NCBI GenBank assembly: GCA_905197385.1
Contig: CAJJYO010000026.1
Coordinates: 1 to 12,537 of the forward strand
DNA from: an uncultured Collinsella sp.
GTDB taxonomy: Bacteria; Actinomycetota; Coriobacteriia; Coriobacteriales; Coriobacteriaceae
Direction of reading: 5' to 3'
DNA length: 12,537 nucleotides
Shown here piece by piece: positions 7,601 to 12,537 of this stretch (position 1 is the first letter of the stretch; every line of letters begins with the position of its first letter). The notes under the pieces were generated by a model. The model saw nothing but the letters and a program-made list of their open reading frames with translations. It was not told the origin of the DNA and did not search any database. Both the position numbers and the translations under genes were made by a program.

Positions 7601-10600
7601 TAGCCTTCCTCTGGGTAACGACCTTGTTTTTAACCGCGTCCCTCGTCGCATCATCCGCCGGCGTCAGGGTGAAGTCGAACGCATCGCTCGTCTCCCACGC
7701 GCGCCCGGTGAACGTCTTTTGCACGTTAACCGGCGCCGACATCGCCTGGGTCACCGTGTAGGTGTTCTTGAACGGGATGTATCCGTTGGCGTCTGCCAGT
7801 TGCGTGCCGTCGGCCTTCCAATACGTGACCGTGGAGGACAGGCGCTTACCCGTCCCCGACTCGTTATCAACCTGCTGGTTCTTCACCAGCACGTAGTACA
7901 CCGTATCGTCGTAGCCTATGCCACTGGACGTCGATGTATCGGAATCCTTGACCTCGGTCACCTTGTACACGTAGGTGAGGTTCTCGCTCTCCATCGTATA
8001 GGTGATCTGCGGGAACGCGGCGATACCGCCGTCATCGTTCTTCGCCGTGGTCGTGGTGGACGTGCACCCCATAGGCATGGGGACCTTGCTGGCATCGACG
8101 CTGTAGGCAAGATCGCCGAACTTAAGGGTGCCACTCGGCACGGCATCATTCTTCATCCCGCCGAGTGCCTCGAGCTGGAACGTGAACTTATCCTTCACAA
8201 GCGGATTTGCACCGGACTGGTCGGCATACGTCTTCTGCACGTTGAAGGAGATGGTCTCCTCATCGGTGTTATAGGTGTTCGTTATCTTGGCGATTTTGTC
8301 AGCGACCTCGATCGGGCTGTCCTCATGGCTCACGCCGTCGTCGGTGTAGGTCTGCTCCATCTTGACTGCCGGCTGCGACAGCGTGCCGTCGCCGCGATCC
8401 TTCACCGTCACCGTGACGCGGTAGGAAGCGCTTGAATACCCGAACCCGGGCAGCCAGCTAGCGTCGTTTTGAGACGGCGTGGCCTCGGCGATGAGATAGG
8501 TGTAGGTGCCGGGCTTGGTGTACTCAATCTCGCCGAAGTCGAACTTGTCCCCGTTCTCAACGGTCTTCACAACCTGCTTCATACCACTCACGGGTGCATT
8601 CTCGGCACCGGCGGGCATCGGCGTGCCCTTGTCCGCGCGCAGGTAAATCTTGAAGCTATCGCCATCCTTCCAGTCACGGCCCTGGAGCACCTTCTGCGCC
8701 CAGAACGCATTGCTGAGCGTTACCGGCGGCTTTACGCTGTAGGTGTTCGTGAATACCAGCTTGTTGGCGTCGGCCACCGTGCCGTCGGCTTTCTGCTTTG
8801 CGATCGTGCCGGAGATGCTGTCGCCCTCGCCGCTCGGGGCGTTGCCGCCCTGCTCGCGCTTGGTCAGCGTGAAGCCGGCCGGCATCTTGTCCGTACCGGT
8901 CAGCTCCTGCACCGTGTAGGCGTCGTGCTCGTCGAGACCGTACACGCGGATCGTCTGGTCGGCCGTGATGGTCTGCTCGCGACCGTTCGTCAGGTCGAAC
9001 ATATCGCCGACCTGCTTCTCGCTTGCGGCCCCCGCGTTCTCAAACACCGCGGCCTTGTACGTCTTCCCCGCCGTCGTGGGCACAGTGAACTTGAAGGTGA
9101 ACTCCGCGCCCTTATTGCCCGTCAGGCCATCGGGCACGGCAACCTTCTTCGTCACTTCGAGGCTTGCCTCGCGCTTGTTCGCCACGCGCACACAGGTGGC
9201 ACCCGTGAACAGGGCATTCAGGTTCATGTCGCCCAGATTGGCACGGGCACCTTTCGACGTGGTTCCCTTGGGCTGCTCGTCCTGGGTGATGCCCATACGT
9301 ATCCAGCCCGTCTCGGTCTCCAAGCGATAAGGTTTGCCCTCCTCGGTGGGCCCATACTGGTAGACACGTCCGTTGGCGCCGTACTTGAGGTGCACCTCAT
9401 CCTCGCCGCCCTTGGCGTCATTGTTCCAGGAAAGGTTGTCGTTGCCGTCGAGCTTCCCGTCGGACGTCTGGCGCTGGCCCTTGATCCACGTGAGCGTGTT
9501 GTCGATGTCACCCTCTGCGGCAAACTGGCCCAGGCTCTTCATGGGCGCGCCCGGGCCCACGAACGTCGAAACACCGTCATCGGCCGTACCAGCATCGGCA
9601 TGGACGCCGGAATCGTCCACAATCACCTTGGTGAGCGTGTCGTTAAGCAGGAAGCCCTTGGGCGCCGAGACCTCCTTTAGGAAGTAGGTCCCCTTCACGA
9701 GCGGCATGTTAAGGGTGCTCGTATTCGGGAATATGCCCGCACCTTTGAGCGGAACCGGGTAGTCGACCGACCCCGTCGTCAGGGTGTCGTAGGGGGTCTG
9801 CTCGCCATTGAGCATGACCTTGCCACTCTCGTCCGTCGTCACCTGATCGGCCTTGTACAAGCCGAACGTCGCCCCGTCAACGGGCTTACCCTCGGTATCG
9901 GTCTTCTGCACGAACAGGCGATTCTGGATGTTCGTGACGAGCAAGCGCGTGGCGAACTGTCGCTTGAAGTTCGTGCCGTCTGCGATGTCGTCGCTGTACA
10001 CGTGGACGGTGTTCTCGGGAGTCGCGTCGCCGATCGAGCTCGCCTTTGTATGGTAGATGGCCACCGTGTACTCGGCATTCTTGCGGTCATTACCGCTCAG
10101 CAGGTAGTAGTACTTGGAGATGTCGCCGGGCAGATTTTGAATCTCTACCTGGTACTGGCCGCTCGTGTTGAGCGTGAAGGCGTGCAGGTCCTTCTTCGCC
10201 GCCTCGATAGCGCCGGCCTTGCTCGGATTCTCGGCGAGGGTGTACCCCGCTCCCGTCGATGGGTCGCCCGACACGGCGTACCAATTGTTCTGATCTTTGA
10301 TACCCGTGCCTGCGCTTTTATCGCGCTTGAGCACCACAGCGAACAGTATGCCGGAGTCCAGGTTGACGGTCTCGTTGGACTTCGCCAGGTCATTATTTGC
10401 CTTGTACACGGTCGGCGGCGCGGTGATGGTCTCCTTCGCGGCGGCGAACGCACCGGTCTTCCACACGACGCTGCCCGCGTCCATACCGCCGCGGTTGATG
10501 ATGACACCGCTCGCGTCGTTCTTGTCGCTCGCGGGCACGTACTCGAGCTGCATGCTGCCATCCGTCGCCGTGAGACTCGAGCGGTAACCGTTAGGCGCCT

Positions 10601-12035
10601 TTGTTTCCTTCAGGAGGTAGTACTGGTAACCATGCTCTTTGTAAAGGTCATCGAAGTTGATAACGCCGTTGTCCACGTCATTCGTGAGCGTCAGTTGTCC
10701 ATTCGCGTTCGTGGTGCCGGAGCCAAGTAGGTTTTCTGGGTTAGTGGTCGTGTCAGCGAACCTCTCGTCTGTCTTGTACAGCGCGAACTGAGCACCCTCC
10801 ACCAGACCGCCATCCTGGTCGAACTTGATAATGTCGGACTCGGGAACCGTCACGAGGTTGAACTTGAGCCTCATGTTGGAGTCGGTGGCGCCGCGCTCCA
10901 GGTAGAAGAACTTGAGGGTGTGGTTGGTGCCGTCGGCGAAGGTATTGCTGTTCCAATTCTCGGCTGAGCCGCCCTTGCCTGCCGCCTGGAACTTGCTCCG
11001 CAGCGTGCCGTTTGCGGAACCGTTAACGGTGATTTCGCCCGTTTGGAAGTTAATGGTCAGCTCAGCACGGGTGTGGATGCCGCCAATGTCGCCCACGAGG
11101 ACATCGTCGATGAACACCCAGACGTCATCATCGCCGGCGAACTCAAAGGTCATGGCATCTTTACCGTTCGCCAGGCCGCCGTTGGGCTGCACGAATCGCG
11201 TGGACATTGAGAGGCCGAAATAATGGTTGAGGGGATTGCCATCGTTATATTGCGAGTCGCCGACGTTCTGCGACGTAATGCCGTTCGGGACGAGCCCGCT
11301 GCTCTCCTCCTTGAATACCTCATTGGCCGCATCGAAGGGGAAGAACTGGCCTACTGTATGAGGCCCAGCCCCCGCCTGCTTAACGCCGGGGGCATCGTAT
11401 ACATCAAATGCATTCTTATTGGCGTTGTACGCCGCGTAGTTCTGCGAGCTGTCATACTCGTAGTAGCCGCCCTTGGCCCGCAACAAACCCGTCACACCCA
11501 TATGGGATATCTTGCCCGTCTGGGCGGAGGAATCAAACAGGTAGCCGAGGGATTCTCCGTACCAGCGGTCGACGAGTTTCGGGTAACCGCCGGTAAGAAC
11601 GCTGTTCACGATGCCGGGGCGGACCCGGGAGCCACCCGTATACTGGTTAAGTTCCTCTCTGGCTCCTTGATCCTTGAACTGGAACCGGTGGTTTGCGTTG
11701 ATGCCGCCGTTGCCGGAAACCGACAGGTGATCATCCGGATTCACCCAGTAATCAAACAGGTTGATCGTCGTCCCCGAGGGCGAGGTCGTCGGAACCGTGT
11801 GGTCGGAGATCGCCGCCTCGGCACGAAGCGGCAGGAAGAAACTCGCCGTCAGCGCGACGGCGAGGGCCAGAACAATCGCATATGGCGAAACCGGGCGCAG
11901 CCCACGACGGCGGCCATAAGACATGACGGACCACCGCTCGCGCGGCCGGTGTTCACCAGGAAGTTCCCTGCTTAGACACCCCCCCCCGGTAGCAATATTC
12001 ACGAGCCGAGACGTCGTCTCTCTGAGCTCCTGCAT
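1647..12035 (-). CDS. Giant LPXTG-like cell-wall-anchored adhesin: fibro-slime, SpaA/Cna-B and 18 pilin-type isopeptide domains
   Basis: Predicted surface adhesin of 3,462 residues. Order: N-terminal extension (1-37); signal peptide (38-75, core YAIVLALAVALTASFFLPL, cleavage near AEA/A); fibro-slime domain (about 76-400) with GDDDVWVFIDD near 301-311 and LKFFYLERGATDSNMRLKF; SpaA-like domain (about 402-488, ending LKETKAPNGYRS); a linker region; second SpaA-like region (from about 706, LKEVSAPKGF near 790) with an unassigned stretch to 955; eighteen isopeptide domains (956-3400); Pro-rich spacer; LPNMG (3427-3431), hydrophobic helix and RRRNR. The ATG at 12035 has GGGGAGG five bases upstream. 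An internal ATG at 11924 (3,425 residues) has only GGTGG but would start directly at the signal peptide. The frame stays open upstream to 12137 without an SD. A G9 tract lies between the two starts. No pilin VYPK motif or linked sortase is seen, so a monomeric wall adhesin is likelier than a pilus backbone. Ligand unknown. Confidence 0.93.
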   Translation of the reverse strand: MQELRETTSRLVNIATGGGCLSRELPGEHRPRERWSVMSYGRRRGLRPVSPYAIVLALAVALTASFFLPLRAEAAISDHTVPTTSPSGTTINLFDYWVNPDDHLSVSGNGGINANHRFQFKDQGAREELNQYTGGSRVRPGIVNSVLTGGYPKLVDRWYGESLGYLFDSSAQTGKISHMGVTGLLRAKGGYYEYDSSQNYAAYNANKNAFDVYDAPGVKQAGAGPHTVGQFFPFDAANEVFKEESSGLVPNGITSQNVGDSQYNDGNPLNHYFGLSMSTRFVQPNGGLANGKDAMTFEFAGDDDVWVFIDDVLVGDIGGIHTRAELTINFQTGEITVNGSANGTLRSKFQAAGKGGSAENWNSNTFADGTNHTLKFFYLERGATDSNMRLKFNLVTVPESDIIKFDQDGGLVEGAQFALYKTDERFADTTTNPENLLGSGTTNANGQLTLTNDVDNGVINFDDLYKEHGYQYYLLKETKAPNGYRSSLTATDGSMQLEYVPASDKNDASGVIINRGGMDAGSVVWKTGAFAAAKETITAPPTVYKANNDLAKSNETVNLDSGILFAVVLKRDKSAGTGIKDQNNWYAVSGDPSTGAGYTLAENPSKAGAIEAAKKDLHAFTLNTSGQYQVEIQNLPGDISKYYYLLSGNDRKNAEYTVAIYHTKASSIGDATPENTVHVYSDDIADGTNFKRQFATRLLVTNIQNRLFVQKTDTEGKPVDGATFGLYKADQVTTDESGKVMLNGEQTPYDTLTTGSVDYPVPLKGAGIFPNTSTLNMPLVKGTYFLKEVSAPKGFLLNDTLTKVIVDDSGVHADAGTADDGVSTFVGPGAPMKSLGQFAAEGDIDNTLTWIKGQRQTSDGKLDGNDNLSWNNDAKGGEDEVHLKYGANGRVYQYGPTEEGKPYRLETETGWIRMGITQDEQPKGTTSKGARANLGDMNLNALFTGATCVRVANKREASLEVTKKVAVPDGLTGNKGAEFTFKFTVPTTAGKTYKAAVFENAGAASEKQVGDMFDLTNGREQTITADQTIRVYGLDEHDAYTVQELTGTDKMPAGFTLTKREQGGNAPSGEGDSISGTIAKQKADGTVADANKLVFTNTYSVKPPVTLSNAFWAQKVLQGRDWKDGDSFKIYLRADKGTPMPAGAENAPVSGMKQVVKTVENGDKFDFGEIEYTKPGTYTYLIAEATPSQNDASWLPGFGYSSASYRVTVTVKDRGDGTLSQPAVKMEQTYTDDGVSHEDSPIEVADKIAKITNTYNTDEETISFNVQKTYADQSGANPLVKDKFTFQLEALGGMKNDAVPSGTLKFGDLAYSVDASKVPMPMGCTSTTTTAKNDDGGIAAFPQITYTMESENLTYVYKVTEVKDSDTSTSSGIGYDDTVYYVLVKNQQVDNESGTGKRLSSTVTYWKADGTQLADANGYIPFKNTYTVTQAMSAPVNVQKTFTGRAWETSDAFDFTLTPADDATRDAVKNKVVTQRKATDSDETGDLTTKVEIAGAGDATRSATFGAGDLVFTRPGTYTFNVNETKPTDANKTGIAYDGHTSTVTYTVTDIENGKHTGKLTASVAYDNKQATTDADRQVTDAAAFTNIYAASGTYAGIDVTKTLVGTPLKNGMFPFTIEAMTYNGTTAPEPADTDKSFKNTVGKDDGDDTQTATMSGKLKMNFTQLSYNKVYVYKVSEAHGANAGGYTYDTEYPGDAYVLIAVKPNPDNKGQLYTETTIAKGPGVTALVGGGGNVDALTAEAIKGLDTTTNYVKTVSSRNAKPATPTVPFKNSYKSDASDELTPQVTKKISGVESTEKAFSFTLTATEETQQKIAAGDLGVSDDLAGDAHAESKATKDKIIKDKGQTVDFSNMTFNKAGEYTFTLTEVHNADDDPAADGVQNAGWTMDASAYTATVTVEDVDAKLTVTGVTVKKDGDAEAKPIKAEVKDGKVNLATFTNSYAAKGSVTLAAKKRFTGGALAGNDFSFALYKGDKAEGTPIETVTNDEKGNITFQPINYTEAGDYEYTIKEVTGNDQTIVYDGQKVKVKVSVTDNKNGTLDATVTYGGDKAVPTFTNVKPTTDVTVEATKVLAGKALTDGAFAFGLYQGDTSTGNPVKIVQNDKEGKINLALTGLTIGEYDYKLKEENVGADPTITYDTKAVKVHVSVKAEGDKAKATVTYDGKNDAPTFTNKYQPAETSVALTAKKAYVKPDNTPATLKGGEFTFDLYEGDLTAEQLKGKQPIRSAKNSEDGTVTFPAIDYTKAGEYKYTVAEQEGDLSHVTYDATVHHAVVKVMDNAGKLDAAVTYDGDKANAPTFTNTYTAKGSVELTATKIVAVAPGFTHDTKLKGGEYTFELKDADGKVLGTTTNKADGTVKFTRKFTLSNLGGAASKDFTYTIAEKPGTEPGMVYDTHALIYKVTVADDGTGSLTATPQVTSGDKTFTNTYHPKETSVTLKATKRFTGGELAGGDFTFQLLDKDGNVIQTVQNDKDGKVAFQAISYDTPGDHDYTIKEVAGNDPTVVYDTKDVKVHIKVSDEKGELKATATYDGEADVPTFTNSKPTTDVTVEATKILTGKDLTADAFTFGLYDQAGNEVAKGTNDRGGKVELAVKNLNLGEYDYTLKEEKAGQTVDGVAYDAKKVKVHVKVEQNQGDNNKTKVTVTYDGAATAPTFNNTYDAKGSVILTATKTIKVADGFDHTTKPADGEFTFDLKDAAGNVLDTAKNDANGKVSFTREFQLSDLDGAASKDFTYTIVEQPGAEPGMVYDSHPLTYTVTVTDGGNGALNAKAIVTSASGSDTFTNTYQPAATGLALGAQKSYVKKDDNTPIVPKCGEFTFDVYEGNLTAEQLAGAKPVRTATNGADGSVNFDAFSYAKPGTHEYTIVERKGDLAYVTYDAAVHHAVVTVADNAGTLQASVAYDGTNVTKPSFTNTYEAQATDSGAIALTKSVDVHDGSYQLKAGDFAFELVGSDGSVIQTQKNDAHGKVAFDKLTFDHAGTFTYTVREVQPTGDAPGVPGVTYTGKTYTLTYVVKDNNDGKLAVESSTAKPSKGTENGVTPNTMTFANSYQPGATSYQISGIKVLENTDSATMRTPADGEFTFALIDAATGQEIDRTTNAGIAFTFKAISYTATGSHTYQVKEVAGQDGTITYSDAVLDVTVSVTDDGSGQLTATANKTAADLTFTNIYTPTATTATITGTKALTGRDLAEGEFSFDLKDADGNVVQTVQNGADGTFGFAPLQLDKVGTYVYTVSERAGATANGVTYDTTVFTATVTVTENAETHALEAQVAYSKGGKAADAVAFSNSYAPAATEVKLGASKVLSGEDLKEGQFSFQLKDADGKVLQTAKNAADGTVGFEAISYDKPGTYAYSISEVDDGQKNVTYDAAEHRVTVTVTDDGAGHLVATVTYDGDVAPVFKNTYTPPPTPPVNPPTEPPTNPPVSKEEKPGLPNMGDTSLSPMALGGIAGGAVVLIAAGVILRRRNR
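1650..1757 (-). other. Cell-wall sorting signal with LPNMG motif
   Basis: The C-terminus has the full three-part sortase signal: LPNMGD (L at 1757), a hydrophobic segment (GGIAGGAVVLIAAGVI) and a positive tail LRRRNR before TAA. A Pro-rich spacer (PPPTPPVNPP and further Pro) precedes it. Known sortase A/C substrates usually have Thr at position four; here it is Met (ATG, one base from ACG). A local sortase may accept Met, or anchoring may be altered. Confidence 0.85.
1836..9170 (-). repeat. Array of 18 isopeptide (Spy0128/FctA-like) domains
   Basis: Domain starts on the minus strand: 9170, 8735, 8267, 7754, 7265, 6710, 6209, 5861, 5513, 5129, 4754, 4415, 4064, 3683, 3296, 2894, 2537, 2177. 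Each has a Lys in the first strand (for example VEATK, NVQKT), a Glu in the penultimate region (YTIKEV, YTVSER) and an Asn in the closing FTNTY-type motif. These match the Lys/Glu/Asn triad that forms the intramolecular Lys-Asn bond in streptococcal pilins (family knowledge). All eighteen keep the triad by eye. The first six are long and diverged (about 144-185 residues); the remaining twelve are about 113-134 residues. Confidence 0.85.
3297..6209 (-). repeat. Two consecutive four-domain blocks, A-B-C-D then A'-B'-D'-C'
   Basis: Block 1 (6209-4755, 485 codons) has domains A 6209, B 5861, C 5513, D 5129. Block 2 (4754-3297, 486 codons) has A' 4754, B' 4415, D' 4064, C' 3683. A/A' share RFTGG-LAG; B/B' share PTTDVTVEATK; C/C' share EFTFD-YEG-LTAEQL and YDA-VHHAVV; D/D' share GGAASKDFTYTI and EPGMVYD. 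At DNA level a 30-base stretch is identical at 4390-4419 and 5836-5865. The last two domains are swapped in order in block 2. Confidence 0.85.
11811..11924 (-). other. Signal peptide of the adhesin and alternative start
   Basis: From the internal ATG at 11924 the sequence reads MSYGRRRGLR, then a 19-residue hydrophobic core and LPLRAEAA, a standard Sec signal peptide with predicted cleavage after AEA. If translation starts at 12035 the same signal follows a 37-residue charged extension, giving an unusually long N-region. A weak GGTGG (11931-11935) six bases before this ATG could support internal or re-initiation. Confidence 0.8.
11979..11987 (-). repeat. Poly-G (G9) tract, candidate phase-variation switch
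   Basis: Nine consecutive C on the plus strand, read as GGG GGG GGG (Gly17-Gly19) in the adhesin N-terminal extension, 48 nt after the A of the ATG at 12035. With nine G the frame runs into the signal peptide. With eight G it reads GGT GTC TAA and stops. With ten it continues for eight codons and stops at TGA. Homopolymeric G tracts of this size near the 5' end of surface-protein genes are the known basis of slipped-strand phase variation in Neisseria, Campylobacter and Helicobacter. Confidence 0.7.
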
Positions 12036-12040
12036 AATTT

Positions 12041-12047
12041 CCTCCCC
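12041..12047 (-). promoter_or_regulatory. Strong Shine-Dalgarno deciding the adhesin start
   Basis: GGGGAGG five bases before the ATG at 12035. It is much stronger than the GGTGG before the internal ATG at 11924, and no comparable site precedes the upstream ATG at 12137. It is the main reason to place the start at 12035, which puts the G9 tract inside the coding sequence. Confidence 0.75.
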
Positions 12048-12061
12048 AGTCACACGGCGAC

Positions 12062-12092
12062 CTGCCCGGGTGCTCCCCGGGGGCCGAGGCAG
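12062..12092 (-). promoter_or_regulatory. GC-rich hairpin in adhesin 5' UTR
   Basis: CCCGGG (12081-12076), loop GAGCA, CCCGGG (12070-12065): a 6-bp all-GC stem. Three further pairs (12090-12092 with 12062-12064) can extend it across a bulge. It lies about 17 bases upstream of the Shine-Dalgarno and may modulate mRNA stability or translation. No T-run follows, so it is not a terminator. Confidence 0.4.
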
Positions 12093-12145
12093 TCTGGCAC
12101 ATGCCCGCAGTCGTTCAAGGAATACCAACCCCAGCATATGTCTCT

Positions 12146-12174
12146 TAAGATATCTTAGTCTTTTTCTATAACAA
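12146..12174 (-). promoter_or_regulatory. Candidate adhesin promoter overlapped by a 12-bp palindrome
   Basis: In an AT-rich island, TTGTTA (12174-12169) is followed after 16 bases by TATCTT (12152-12147), reasonable -35 and -10 hexamers for a housekeeping sigma factor. The perfect palindrome TAAGATATCTTA (12146-12157) covers the -10, where a bound repressor would block transcription. Transcription would start near 12140 and give a leader of about 105 nt. The hexamers are only partial consensus matches. Confidence 0.45.
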
Positions 12175-12221
12175 TTTTTGTCTCGTTACCGATGAAATCG
12201 GCTCAATCCCCTTGTCGCATG

Positions 12222-12280
12222 CTAGAGCGTGTGGAGCAGGGCGATGAGGAAACGGATGCCTTGGAGGTAGGCGCGACGGG
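12222..12280 (-). repeat. 59-bp direct repeat, right-hand copy
   Basis: The last 59 bases of the intact peptidase gene, including its stop codon, repeated at 1387-1445 with one mismatch. The copies are 10,835 bp apart in direct orientation. The flanks are unrelated: the promoter island on one side here, the 32-bp-period repeats on the equivalent side of the other copy. Confidence 0.85.
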
Positions 12281-12537
12281 TGATGCGCTCGTTGGTGCCG
12301 TGGACGCCGCGGTCACATTCGCCATCGTCGACCACAAAGGCGGAGAAGCGGATGCACTCGTGGCAAATGCGCTGGTAGTTGGCGGCATCGGTTGCACCAA
12401 TCACGGTCGAGGGCACGATGCTCATCGGCTCTTGGCCCACCGCAGACGATCCGTTTTCCTCCGTCGGCTTGGGATCACGGAAATAGCGGGCGGCGATGGC
12501 GCGGACGGCCTCGAGCCCCGGACCGCCCACGCGCGGG
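12222..12537 (-). CDS. M20-family metallopeptidase, C-terminal part (runs off window)
   Basis: About 104 residues are present, ending at TAG 12224-12222; the N-terminal part lies beyond the window. The sequence shows the C-terminal half of an M20 zinc peptidase catalytic domain: PSTVIGATDAANYQRI, then IRFSAFVVDD, then GVHGTNERI. The last matches the conserved His-Gly-x-Asn-Glu-Arg-Ile segment of Gly-X carboxypeptidase/CPS1-like M20 enzymes, whose His is a metal ligand (family knowledge). It presumably cleaves a C-terminal residue or deacylates small peptides; the substrate cannot be read here. The GTG at 12530 is not a start, as the frame continues to the window edge. No strong terminator follows, so read-through into the adhesin is possible. 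Its last 59 bp are duplicated at 1387-1445. Confidence 0.85.
   Translation of the reverse strand, partial: PRVGGPGLEAVRAIAARYFRDPKPTEENGSSAVGQEPMSIVPSTVIGATDAANYQRICHECIRFSAFVVDDGECDRGVHGTNERITRRAYLQGIRFLIALLHTL

Noticed and set aside
1647..12035. Pilus backbone subunit of a sortase-assembled operon
   Set aside because: No VYPK-type pilin motif was found, and no class C sortase or other pilin gene is adjacent in the window.
12035..12137. Adhesin start at the upstream ATG 12137
   Set aside because: No Shine-Dalgarno, it lies at or before the predicted transcription start, and the sequence to 12035 includes the GC hairpin rather than protein-like sequence.
12189..12201. Terminator for the M20 peptidase gene
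   Set aside because: The stem is only 5 bp (CCGAT/ATCGG) and the bases after it on the minus strand are TAACGAG, not a T-run.

Overview
The window is GC-rich, and all its recognisable genes lie on the minus strand: the end of an M20-family metallopeptidase gene, one giant sortase-anchored surface adhesin of about 3,460 residues, and prfA (release factor 1). The release factor, the Gram-positive cell-wall sorting signal, the multi-domain isopeptide adhesin and the high GC together suggest a gut Actinobacterium of the Coriobacteriia, most likely Collinsella-like. That assignment is inference; no 16S gene or other taxonomic marker is present.

Layout from right to left, the direction of transcription. 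The C-terminal ~104 residues of an M20 peptidase (12537-12222) end 186 bp before the adhesin start. That gap is partly AT-rich and holds a candidate promoter overlapped by a perfect 12-bp palindrome, a GC hairpin, and a strong Shine-Dalgarno in front of an ATG at 12035. The adhesin (12035-1647) reads: N-terminal extension carrying a run of nine G; signal peptide; fibro-slime domain; two SpaA/Cna-B-like regions; eighteen pilin-type isopeptide domains; Pro-rich wall spacer; LPNMG sorting signal, membrane helix and Arg-rich tail. A rho-independent terminator follows at 1618-1581. Next comes a 562-bp gene-poor stretch with an unidentified + strand fragment, a 59-bp second copy of the peptidase 3' end, and three short repeats spaced exactly 32 bp. 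The prfA leader and prfA (1084-17) complete the window.

Two points stand out. First, the G9 tract lies just after the best-supported start codon of the adhesin. Nine G keeps the frame open, while eight or ten G each give a stop within a few codons, the expected architecture of a slipped-strand phase-variation switch controlling or modifying a surface adhesin. Second, the adhesin is bracketed by 59-bp direct repeats (58/59 identical, the one difference synonymous) of the neighbouring peptidase's 3' end. It therefore looks like a cassette added behind an intact peptidase gene, and recombination between the repeats could remove it cleanly. Within the adhesin, eight domains form two consecutive ~1.46-kb blocks in the order A-B-C-D then A'-B'-D'-C', a record of internal duplication and shuffling.

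prfA is presumably part of the usual translation-factor operon, with prmC likely just beyond position 1. It is functionally unrelated to the adhesin.
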